Assembly (NCBI RefSeq): GCF_024139115.2
Contig: NC_085139.1
Span: forward strand, 250,824,067 to 250,888,066
DNA length: 64,000 nucleotides
Origin: Armigeres subalbatus
Taxonomy: Eukaryota; Arthropoda; Insecta; Diptera; Culicidae
Direction of reading: 5' to 3'
The stretch's first letter is position 1. The number at the start of each line of letters is the position of its first letter. Shown here piece after piece: positions 43,846-53,760 of this stretch. The translations under genes were made by a program, and so were the position numbers. The notes under the pieces are model-generated. The model did no database searches. It was not told where the DNA came from and worked only from the letters and a program-made list of their open reading frames with translations.

Positions 43846-45098
43846 ATGGGAGACTCGGTGGCCGATTCGGTCACTGGAAAAGTGCCTAAGCGCACTGCTC
43901 TTGGAGGCGCGGGTAACCCCTCCAAGCAGCTTTTGCAGAGCAACGTGTTCTCGCCGTTGCCACTTGATGACGCCGGCAATCCACCGAAATAGAGGAAGAA
44001 GCAGCAATCGCAGCTGCCGCAGGTGCAACCTTAGCGGAAGGAGAAGTGCCCGCCCGTGTTTGTGAAGGGCGATCCGCCGGATTTACGCCCAAAAATTCGC
44101 CAGCTGATCGCTAAGGGGCTGAAATGTACTTTTCGGCTCTGCAGCAAGGGCGTGAAAGTGATGCCGGCAAACAAGGACCATCATCAATCCGTCGTGGAGT
44201 TCCTCGAGGTCCACAAGTATGAGTACTACACTCATGACCACCCCGGCACGAAGCCGCTCAAGGCTTTGCTGGGGGGCTTCACGACATGAAGGAGGAAGAG
44301 CTCCAAGCAGAGCTTGAAAGTTGCGGACTGAAGCCAGTAGCCGTCCACAAGATCGCTCGTCACGACAAGGCGAGGAAATATCGCGACCAGCTTTACCTGA
44401 TCCATCTGGAACACGGCTCCACTACCTGGAAGGACCTGAAGCTGGTTGGCGTTATAAATTACACCGTCGTTGACTGGGAGCGATATCGGCCAGTGCACCG
44501 CGATGTCACGCAATGCACAAACTGCTTCAATTTCGGGCACGGCACCAGGAACTGCCGCATGAAGCCGCGCTGCAACAAGTGTGGCGAACCCCATCCGACT
44601 GACGAGTGCGACAAAATGGAGGTGGCCGATCCCAAGTGCGCCAACTGTGGCGACAAACATCGGGCCACCACAAAGGGCTGCCCAAAGCGAGCCGAGTTCC
44701 TGGAAATCCGGAAGAAGGCTTCCACCAGGACCATTCCGAAGAAGAACCGTGTTCCTGTAATCAACGAGGTGAACTTTCCAGCCATCCCGGCTCCCCGTCG
44801 TGTGATTCCAATACTCCCACCGCTACAGCCGCACAAGCGACTGGCAGCGGCAGCTGCATCGGTCCAAGCTCCAGCATCGTCGGCACCATCCACCAGCGAA
44901 TGGCCCCCGCTTCCTCCTCCTGGGTTCCGTCGGCAGTCGGAGAACGAAGCCGTCCCACCGGAAGAATCTGCCCCGCTGTACACTCCGGAGCAACTGATGC
45001 CGATCTTCGCGCAGCTCGCCACTCGACTGCGCGGCTGCAAAACCCGATTCGACCAGGTCTTCACACTTGGCATGTTCATCATTGAAAATGGCTGCTAG
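43846..45098 (+). pseudogene. Jockey-like ORF1 (gag with three zinc knuckles)
   Basis: It starts at ATG 43846 (MGDSVADSVTGKVPKRTALG). In-frame TAG codons occur near 43990 and 44032. A one-base loss near 44280 makes a frameshift just before DMKEEELQAEL. The core KPVAVHKIARHDKARKYRDQ and LYLIHLEHGSTTWKDLK is typical of the gag pre-knuckle domain. Knuckles are CTNCFNFGHGTRNC, CNKCGEPHPTDEC and CANCGDKHRATTKGC. A Pro/Ala-rich C-terminal tail follows. The ORF1 protein packages element RNA. Its stop (TAG at 45096-45098) overlaps the ORF2 start. Confidence 0.82.
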
Positions 45099-47744
45099 GG
45101 TGGGCCTGGTCAACTGGAACGCTTGCTCGCTAAAGAGCAAAACAATCGAGCTGAAGGATTTCCTTGAGGAGAAGGAAATAGACGTGGCGTTCATCACCGA
45201 AACGCACCTAAAACCGGAGGTGAACATCAACATCCCGGACTTCCGCATCGTGCGACTCGACCGGCCGACCAGGGGAGGTGGTGTGGCCATCGCTCTTCGC
45301 TACAACATCAACTGTCGTCTGCTTCCAAGCTTCCAGCTCAGTGTCATCGAGGCCATCGGTGTCGAAATCACCACTTCGGTCGGCACAATCGCGCTCATCG
45401 CGGCGTACTGTCCAACGCAAGCCAAAGCCGGCGATGGATCATCGGCTGCCCTTCGGAGGGACATCGTCAAGCTGACGCGGAGGCAAGGCCAGTATATCAT
45501 TGCCGGCGACTTGAATGCCAAACATCAAGCCTGGGGCAACAGTCGCGGCAATCGAAACGGCACCATCTGGAGCAACGACATGGAGGAAGGCCACTACACG
45601 ATCCTGAGCCCGGATTCCCCACTCGGCTGAGTCGGTCCGGTGCCCACGCAACGCTCGACCTCTACGTAACAAACCTGAGTGACCACGTCTCGCAGCCGGT
45701 TGTATACCAGGAGCTCAGTTCGGATCACTATCCGGTGGTGGCGGAACTGGGCTCCTCGGTCAATCGGCACCAGCAGTTACGGCGGAACTACCACCGAGTG
45801 AACTGGCAGCGTTTCCAGCAGTGCGTCGATAACACCGTCGACTTCGAGGTGCGTCCGGAGACGCCGGAAAGTATCGACCGCCAGCTGTGCGCTATCGAGG
45901 AGGCGATCACGGCGGCCCGAGAACAACACGTACCGACGGCTCGGCAGGTAAGCAACTCCTTAAACATCGATACACTCACCAAAGATTTGATTCGATTGCG
46001 GAATGTCACTCGCAGGCAGTTTCAGCGTACTGGACTGCCTGAGCTTAAGGCACGCTGCAATCGAATCACAAAATTATCAAGGCCAGAATGGTGGACCTCA
46101 AAATAACGACTTCTCGAATAAGATCCGCACTCTCCCAGATTATGCTAAGCCGTTCTGGAAAATGACCAAAATTCTAAAATCCAAGCCTCGGCCCATTCCA
46201 CCTTTGATCCCACTAGACAATAATGGCTCTAAGGATCGCTTGATAACTCCTGTAGAGAAGGTCGCTGAAATAGGTCGTCACTTCGTCAGCTCACACAATC
46301 TTGGGCAGAACATCGTCAGTCCACACGAAGCAGCCGTCAACGATCATGCTAACAACATCCATTTGATTCCCAACGACTTCTCGGAGGAGTTGGAGATCTC
46401 AGCTGGCGAATTGACGGCCTATATCAAATCATCGAAGAATATGAAGGCCCCAGGCTTCGACAGCATCCTGAATCTCGAGCTCAAACACATGAGTGCGCCG
46501 TTCTTTGAGCACCTCTCGCTGATCTTCAATCAGTGTCTCCGGCTCAGCTACTTCCCATCGGCCTGGAAGTCAGCGAAAGTCATCCCCATCCGGAAGCCTG
46601 GGAAGGATCCTTCCTCACCCAAAAGCTATCGTCCCATCAGCCTTATCTCAGGATTATCCAAGCTATTCGAAAAGCTATTCATCACCGGTTACTTGAGTCT
46701 GCCGAAAATCTCAACATCTTGCTCGAGGAACAGTTTGGTTTCCGATGCGGACGGTCAACTGTACACCAACTGACCCTAGTCACCAACGTCCTCAGACGGA
46801 ACAAGTTTGTCGCGAAAACATCCGCCATGGCCTTACACGATGTCGAGAAGGCATGTGACAATGTATGGCATGATGGCCTGGTGTACAAACTACAACGCTA
46901 CAATCTTCCCAGCTACCTGGTGAAAATCATCAACAATTACCTGTCGGCAAGGACATTCCGGGTCTCAATCAGCGGAGCGAGTTCCAATGCGCACAACATC
47001 GTCGCAGGCGGCCCCAGGGCAGTATCCTCGGGCCCCTGCTTTTCAATCTGTTCACCTCCGACATGCCAGAACCTCCAGAAGGCGGCATTCTGTCTCTGTT
47101 CGCAGATGACACATCCATCGTCTACAACGGTAGAGTGATCAGAGCGCTAGTGGCAAAACTCCAACGAGGCCTGGATGCCCTGACAGAGTACCTCACCAGC
47201 TGGAAGATCTGTATCAACGCGGCGAAGACCCAGGTCATCATTTTCCCCACTCCAAATCCCCTAAACTTGTTCCGCCTGGGGACTGTAAAATCATCCTCAA
47301 TGGCACGACTGTGGAATGGGCCAATGAGGCCGACTACCTTGGCTTGACCCTCGACAGCAAGCTTATTTTCAGGCAACAGGTTGACAAAACGGTGACAAAG
47401 TGTAACGTCTTGTTGAAACTACTGTACCCTTTGATCAACCGCCGGTCGTCATTGTCCCTGAAAAATAAGCTTGCCGTCTACCAGCAAATCTTCCCCCCTG
47501 GGATCGAATATTTCATGCTGGTCTGGGAGAGCTGCGCTAAAACCCACCACCTCAAACTTCAACGAGTCCAAAACAAATTCCTGAGGATGATCCTCAACAC
47601 CCTCCCAGGACAAGAACATCCGAGGTCCACCGTCTGGCCGGGATAAAAACCTTACATGAACGCTTTGGTGAGTGTAAAGAAAAGTTTAGGGTCCGTTGCT
47701 TGCATTCGGATCAGGCTCCAATTAGGGCGCTAGTTTCAATCTAG
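45088..47744 (+). pseudogene. Jockey-like ORF2 (endonuclease and reverse transcriptase)
   Basis: The ATG at 45088 lies 11 bases inside ORF1 in another frame. Endonuclease: GLVNWNACSLKSK, AFITETHLKP, GGGVAIALRY, AGDLNAKHQAWG; after a frameshift near 45628 the SSDHYPVVAELG block follows. RT: MKAPGFDSILNLELK, AWKSAKVIPIRKPGKDPSSP, SYRPISLISG, FGFRCGRSTVHQLT, and catalytic LFADDTSIVYN near 47097-47131. The tail reads HHLKLQRVQNKFLRMIL and, in a shifted frame, GIKTLHERFGE to TAG at 47744. At least four frameshifts make it non-functional. Confidence 0.83.
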
Positions 47745-47895
47745 GATAACAAATTTTATTGTAAATATTAGTGTACATAGTAGTTAGGTTATCAAATTAT
47801 AAAACACACTAGCGCCTCCTAAAGGCCGTCATGATATATCATATCTTAAAACTTGAATAACAATATAAACAAAACAAAAAAAAATCAAATTGAAG

Positions 47896-48239
47896 TTGGA
47901 GGGCCAAGCCGGCCGAGCACTGTACATGTAAAAAAATAATTGTAGAACAGAAAATGAAACAATAAAGAAGAATTTTACTACTTTTACTAGGTTAATCCGA
48001 TCAATTTTGAAGATGGACAATTTCAACTGATTCAAAATCAAACTAAACCCAGCATGGAAATTATAAATTTCAATTTTCATAAACTTGAGAGCATTTTGGA
48101 GTACCTTGAGCATCTCGTATTCCTGAATATTAATCACTCACTAAAAAGCATTTTATTTAGAATTTCATGTTGATTTTTTAAATGCAAGCTTCTCTATGTC
48201 ATAACCTTTTTCATACGCACTTCTAGAATTTTTTTTATT
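47896..48239. other. AT-rich flank of the Jockey-like LINE
   Basis: No gene or element recognised. Confidence 0.35.
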
Positions 48240-48302
48240 GATCGAAACATTTAATAATGCACCTAAATTTTCTAATGAGGTGCATTATTAAATTTTTCGA
48301 TC
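48240..48302. repeat. 63-base hairpin with 25-base arms
   Basis: Left arm GATCGAAACATTTAATAATG plus CACCT (48240-48264). Right arm AGGTGCATTATTAAATTTTT plus CGATC (48278-48302). One mismatch in 25 and a 13-base loop. It could be a tiny MITE or a transcribed hairpin. No target duplication is evident. Confidence 0.8.
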
Positions 48303-48399
48303 GATTATCCTAATTAATCAATATCATAAAAACTAGGCTTCTTAAGCCTAAATTTATAAATATTTATTGCTTGGATTAATTTTAAATTCCAAGATCTTA

Positions 48400-50200
48400 T
48401 TAATTTTCAAGAAAAATTATTCTGGAGTTGCAAGGGAAACCCTTCAGAATATTGACAAGAAACTCTTCGGAGTCTCCACGGAAAAATCTTTGAAATTTCA
48501 ACGACATTCCGAAATTCTGTGGAAGAGTTCCGAAAAATGTTCGGTAGAAATGTTGAAGAACTATAAGAATCCGTAGAAGGATCCGAAATGCATATTTACG
48601 ATGAAAATTCCAATAAACATCAAATTCCGAAGAATTTCCAGTATAAATTAAAAAAAAAAATTCAGCTTACTTTTTAGCTTACTTAGCTTTTTTTACAGAA
48701 TCTCTAAAGATTTTTTCAAAATCCTGGGCAACTTTGATGAATCTTCAAAGGAAATTCTTCTTAATTTCCAATGGATTTTTTTTTCGTTTTCCAAAAATAA
48801 TTCTTAAACATTTTCAGCAGTTTATTTTCAAAAGAAATTATTCGGAATATGCCAAAATATTTGGAAGTAGAAAATCGAAAAAAGTTCATCTGAAACACCA
48901 ATAATGAATTTCCCGAGGATATTCCGATGTTTTTACAAGTGGAAAAAAATGCACTTTTGTAGTATTTGTGAAGGTTGTACTTTAGAAGCAATTCCAATCG
49001 GAATTCCTTAGAAAATTAAATCAATTTCTTGAAAATTAAATCATTTCTTGTGCTTCTTTGCATGGTAAATATTTAAAACAATGTTTAGCTGAACCTACAA
49101 AGAAATCAAAATGACTTTCCGAAGAAGAATGAATTTCCCATGAAATTTTGGAAGAACTTATGGTGCCAAATCAACACGAACCTTGAGAATCCGTGGAAAT
49201 TCTAAATAATGCCTTGAGTAAAAAAATACCTGGAAAATTTAAAAAAATTGATAGAACTCACAAAGAGCTTAAAAAATTTCATTACAAAATTCCAAATTTG
49301 AAAAAAAAACCAAAAACAAAAAATCAACTGAAATATCAAAGTGTTTCATGTGGCATTGGCTATTTAATTTCTCATGAAAATTCAGAAGATTTTTTCTTGA
49401 AATATTCAGAAGTCTTCTTCTTTTTCTATGGCTCCATATTCCAACTGGAAGTTGGTCGGCTTTTCAACTCAGTTTATTCTATTAGCATTTCCTCAGTTAT
49501 AAATTGATAGTTTTAAATGCCAGCCATTGCACGATTATATATCTTGTGTAGCAAGTACGATGGACACATTATACCTATGGTGTCGACAATGTTTCCCGCC
49601 CGAAAACATCCTAGACAGGAACGAGAATCTCGAACTCGTCGTCTCCGGATTGGCAATCCTACGCCTTTGCTCGTAAGGCTAACTGGAAACTGAATATTTT
49701 GAAGTGCACTCCCTAAAATGTTCGAAAAACTTATTTTGGAAATGAAAAAGAATTTCTGGTGAAGGTTTTGAAGAACTTGTCGAAGAAATTCATTAGAATG
49801 TAAAAAAATATGAAAATATGAACATTTTTTCCACCAAAAATTATATGTATTTCCCACGAGACCAGACAGAATTCACATGGATTTTTTTTTTCGGAATTTA
49901 CACTGGAGATGTTTTGTTTTTTTTCATGACCAATTTGTAGCAAAATTTGCAAGCAAAATTTTCCAGAGAGAATTGTTCAAAAACATTCTGAATGCTAGCA
50001 CTTTATCAGGATTGTATGAAGTAAGATCAAAGTTTTTGGAGAAAATTTCTTTACTGGATTTTTCCTGAATATCCACAAGAAATTCTTTTGAAGATATTTC
50101 TTGGATTATTGTAAAAACATGAACAGTTTTAAAAATTGTAGCTGCAGTCCGCGCAAAAGTGTCGGGGGCGTGATGCCAAAAACCATCTCAGGCGGAACTT
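48400..50200. other. AT-rich degenerate sequence
   Basis: Contains many GGAAATTCC, GAAGAATTTCC and GAAATTCTT words without a stable period, which may be a far-decayed relative of the 24-base minisatellite, or simple composition bias. No gene. Open frames here are short and low complexity. Confidence 0.35.
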
Positions 50201-50319
50201 AAAAAATATATTTTTTCATTTTTCTTCCCCAAATGTTTTTTTTTGTGGAAATTGAGACTGAATCGCAACCCGTTTTTTTTTTTATGGAAATAGGATCTAA
50301 GGCTAAGTTGGTCAAATAA

Positions 50320-50432
50320 CGCAGATATGCATCGGCGTTGCGACCGACGCTGCGTTACCGGTTTTTCTCGATGCACACCTACGTCTTTTTAACGCTGAGT
50401 TGAAAAGACGCTACGTGGGCATCGGCCCTAAG
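50320..50432. mobile_element. Partial copy of the GGGCCGATGCCCACGTAGCG MITE
   Basis: CACCTACGTCTTTTTAACGC and CGCTACGTGGGCATCGGCCC match the right half of the element at 43380-43550. The left end is not recognisable. TAA follows at 50430. Confidence 0.6.
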
Positions 50433-50637
50433 ATGCGCTTTGCGTTAAATGATTAAATCATTAAATTTTAATGATTTGTATTTTTTACACCGCTATTGTT
50501 ATTCACCAAAAATTTTTCGTGTAAAAAAACCACGTGGTTCGAGAGCAACACCCTCCCCCATGTGGCTTATCGTGGTCATTTTCCAAACCCCCACCCTCCC
50601 CCCATATATGACCACGTGGTTTCTGGACGGTCCCTTA

Positions 50638-51812
50638 TCATCATCAGTGCTTCCGGAGTGTGTGGTATGGACGTTGATTATGCCGAAGTTGAAGAACCGA
50701 CCTTTGATCCTCAACCTGCACATTCTCTCATTGATCGGCCACCACCCGATCACGCGCCTTTGCATATCGCCCATCACTATGAAAGCTGTTCCCAGATCGT
50801 GTGTGTTGCCGCAGCTCTGGTAGATGGTATGATTACCTCTAAACGTTCGCACCATTGATCCCTTCCAACGAACCTCCTGCAGCGCTACGATGCCGAATCC
50901 ACGGTCCTTGAGCACATCGGCGAGTATGCGTGTGCTCCCGATGAAGTTGAGAGATTTGCAGTTCCACGAACTGAGTTTCCAATCGCTAGTCCCTATTCGT
51001 CGCAGTGGTCTTCGCCGATGGTTCCGGTCCGTACTCTCTTGTTGATTGTTCGTTGCGTGAGTTTTTTTGGCTGGCTTGCAGGGCCTGACACCAAACCCCC
51101 TAAATTTCCGGAGGACCATTCCTCCTTATTTCCGGTGGACCATGGTGCACAGTTTCACTAAGAGTCCCTCGCTGGCACTCGGACGATGATCAGCCGGACG
51201 ATGATGATCAACATGAAGAACATACGCTGTTGTGAGCCGATCCTGACATGGAGAACAGACGCTCAATAAGATTTGCACCTCCGGAGAGGAGCAACCCCCC
51301 CTTCCCTGTCAGCATACGACCATAGTTCCCACCGGGGTTGGTTACCCGATCTTCCCTAAGGTTGCTCGTATCACGGCCAGCACCGCGGGGAGGTATGGAT
51401 AGGACTTCTTCTTCTTCTTCTTATTGGCATTACATCCCCACACTGGGACAGAGCCGCCTCGCAGCTTAGTGTTCATTCAGCACTTCCACAGTTATTAACT
51501 GCGAGGTTTCTAAGCCAAGTTACCATTTTTGCATTCGTATATCATGAGGCTAGCACGATGATACTTTTATGCCCAGGGAAGTCGAGACAATTTCCAATCC
51601 GAAAATTGCCTAGACCGGCACCGGGAATCGAACCCAGCCACCCTCAGCATGGTCTTGCTTTGTAGCCGCGCATCTTACCGCACGGCTACGGAGGGCCCCA
51701 ATATGGATAGGAGTTGCTGGGTAAGAGGCTAAGGACCGCGAGATGGGGTCTATTTTATTCCTTCAGGTACGCGAAGTACCAATGGTATGCTTTACCCAGC
51801 ATTTGCCGTGCC
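50638..51812 (-). mobile_element. LINE B (RTE-like), 5' region and start of endonuclease
   Basis: The minus strand reads WKLSSWNCKSLNFIGSTRI, GFGIVALQEVRWKG, HTIYQSCGNTHDLGTAFIVM and RRVIGWWPINERMCRLRIKG, up to GSTDDDK at 50638. This continues as DAFYAQLE at 43376 once the two TTA-flanked elements are removed. The 5' untranslated part (about 51120-51812) contains a Feilai SINE at 51405-51701. The presumed 5' end, near 51812, abuts AATCC-type minisatellite. Confidence 0.83.
51405..51701 (-). mobile_element. Feilai-type SINE with 11-base target duplication
   Basis: The flanks are TATGGATAGGA at 51394-51404 and 51702-51712. On the minus strand it starts GGGGCCCTCCGTAGCCGTGC with a tRNA-like head; the B box is GGTTCGATTCCCGGTGCC and the A-box region includes TAGCCGTGCGGTAAGATG. 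A unique body follows (CCCAGTGTGGGGATGTAATG), and it ends in a GAA simple repeat, seen on the plus strand as TTCTTCTTCTTCTTC. I recognise this sequence as the abundant Aedes SINE Feilai. It depends on LINE machinery for movement. Confidence 0.92.
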
Positions 51813-51814
51813 AA

Positions 51815-51985
51815 ATCTTATTCAAATTCAATCCAAATGGAATACATTTCAAATCGAAATATTATTCAATTTCAATCATAATACAATCCAAATCTAATTC
51901 AATTCAAATTCAATCCAAATCCAATCCAAATCCAATCCAAATCCAATCCAAATCCAATCCAAATCCAAATTGAAATCTAAGATGA
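51815..51985 (-). repeat. AATCC-type minisatellite block right of LINE B
   Basis: Diverged units at first, then about eight perfect copies of the 11-base unit AATCCAATCCA/AAATCCAATCC at 51900-51965. Same type and orientation as 40670-40793 and 52960-55050. Confidence 0.85.
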
Positions 51986-51989
51986 CTTA

Positions 51990-52955
51990 AAAATGTTTTT
52001 GCGCATCAGGTCACTCGATGACTGCAAATTTCTCCAGGATCAGATTAACGCTTTTGCGGATTGGTGCTCCATCAATAGATTGGTAGTGAATCCTGCTAAA
52101 TGCACGGTCATTACCTTCTCCCGGAAAAACAGAATATTGATTTTGACCACAAGCTACACGACACAACTATAGAACGCGTTCACAGTGTTAAAGACCTTGG
52201 CGTCCTATTGTATTCGCAGCTGACTTTCGGGAATCACATGTCAAGTGTCGTGGACAAAGCCTCCAGAGCTCTTGGATGTATCTTTAAAATTGCAAGAAAC
52301 TTCTCCGATGTATATTGCCTAACATCTCTGTATTGCTAACTTGTACGTTCCACCCTCGAATACTATTCCGCGGTCTGGAACCCTAATTACAACAATGCTG
52401 CTGAACGGATAGAATCTCAACGTCGTTTCTTGCGCTTCGCCCTCCGCAGGTTACACCTTGGAATAACCCACTCCAGTTGCCAAGCTACGAAAGCCGATGA
52501 CAGCTCATCGGTCTCGAGCCTCTGAGTACTCGACGAAATGTATGCCGAGCTGTGACTGTGGCCGATGTGTTGCAGGGCAGGATCGCCTGTGGAACCATCT
52601 TGCAACAAATCAACATCGGCGTACAACCCCGACCGCTGCGTAATAATATAATGCTTCGCCTACCGATCCGTCGTACTAACTACGGATGTGGCAATGCTAT
52701 CCATGGCCTACAACGAGTTTTTAACAGAGTGGCGGCGATGTTCGACTCCCACTTAACAAGAAATGTGCTAAGGAGCAGATTCTACACCGTATTCAGTGAT
52801 AGAGGTCATTGACGCAGCACTAAAGCTTAGATTATTTATTTTTTTATGATTAATATGTGATGTTTAATTTGTCCGTAATGAATCTTATTTATTATATACA
52901 TATATTTTTTTACACATCATTGGGATTAGTCTGTAGTCTGTTGGTGTTATATTTA
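51990..52955 (+). mobile_element. 3' fragment of a Jockey-like LINE, tail running into minisatellite
   Basis: Broken frames encode the end of an RT: LDDCKFLQDQINAFADWCSI, NPAKCTVITFSRKN, VKDLGVLLYSQLTFGNHMSS, ASRALGCIFKIARNFSDVY, LVRSTLEYYSAVWNPNYNN and RIESQRRFLRFALRRLHLG, then a tail with RTNYGCGNAIHGLQRVFNRV. It has several stops and frameshifts. The 3' end is AT-rich (TTTATTATATACATATAT) and finishes ATATTTAAATAAACAAATCC, directly continuous with the array at 52960. Confidence 0.75.
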
Positions 52956-53760
52956 AATAAACAAATCCAAACTCAATTAAAATCCAATTTTAATCCAATC
53001 TAAATCAAATTCAAATCCAGTTCCAACCCAAATTTAATTCATTTTCAATTCAATCCAAATCCATTCTAAATCCAATCTAAATTCAATCCAAATCCATTTC
53101 AAATTAAATTCAAATCAAATTTAAAACCAATTCAAATCCAAATCTAATTCAAATGCAGTCACAAAACTGATCCAAATTCTAATCCAAATCTAATTCAAAC
53201 CAAATGAAATACAATTCAAATCGAAATCTTATTCAATTCCAATCCCAATACAATCCAAATCTAATTCAATCCAAATTTAATCCAAATGCAATCCAAATCC
53301 ATTCTAAATCCAATTCAAATCCAATCCAAATCCAATTAAAATCTCTCAATTAAAATCAAATTTTAATCCAATCCAAATCAAATTCAAATCCAGTTCCAAC
53401 CCAAATTTAATTCATTTTCAATTCAATCCAAATCCATTCTAAATCCAATCTAAATTCAATCCAAATCCATTTCAAATTAAATTCAAATCAAATTTAAAAC
53501 CAATTCAAATCCAAATCTAATTCAAATGCAGTCACAAAACTGATCCAAATTCTAATCCAAATCGAATTCAAACCAAATGAAATACAATTCTAATCGAAAT
53601 CTTATTCAATTCCAATCCCAATACAATCCAAATCTAATTCAATCCAAATTTAATCCAAATGCAATCCAAATCCATTCTAAATCCAATTCAAATCCAATCC
53701 CAATCCAATTTAAATTAAAATCTAATTCACATCCAATTCCCATCCTAACCTAATTTAGAT
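52956..53760 (-). repeat. AATCC-type minisatellite with a 373-base duplicated block
   Basis: Plus-strand CAATCCAAAT, AATTCAAATCC and TTCAAATCAAATTT words. A block containing CAAATCCAGTTCCAACCC starts near 53014 and again near 53387 and can be followed for about 370 bases in each with few differences. This is a tandem duplication of a whole stretch rather than of single units. Confidence 0.88.

Larger units (their letters stand above)
43690..47895 (+). mobile_element. Jockey-like LINE (Juan type?), degenerate
   Basis: A GC-richer 5' region with TCGTTCGTTCGCTGC (about 43788) precedes ORF1 (43846-45098), and ORF2 follows (45088-47744). The 3' region after 47744 is short and ends near AAACAAAACAAAAAAAAATC (about 47869-47888). 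The ORF layout, three gag knuckles and RT with FADDTSI fit the Jockey clade, to which Juan elements of Aedes belong; assignment to Juan is a guess. The copy has stops and frameshifts in both ORFs. Confidence 0.75.
43554..50634. mobile_element. 7.1 kb TTA-flanked inverted-repeat element containing a Jockey-like LINE
   Basis: Left end GGGCCATCCAGAAACCACGT and right end ACGTGGTTTCTGGACGGTCCC (21 bases including the first A) are inverted repeats, with TTA at 43551-43553 and 50635-50637. Both subterminal regions share CCCCATGTGG and TATCGTGGTCATTT words plus extra ACCACGTGG palindromes. This suggests a Harbinger-like MITE (TWA target) later opened by other insertions, mainly the Jockey-like LINE at about 43690-47895. 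I found no Harbinger transposase. Confidence 0.6.

Noticed and set aside
48400..50200. Further copy of the 24-base minisatellite
   Set aside because: GGAAATTCC-like words are frequent but without a consistent period. AT-rich composition alone could produce them, so it is recorded only as a possibility.
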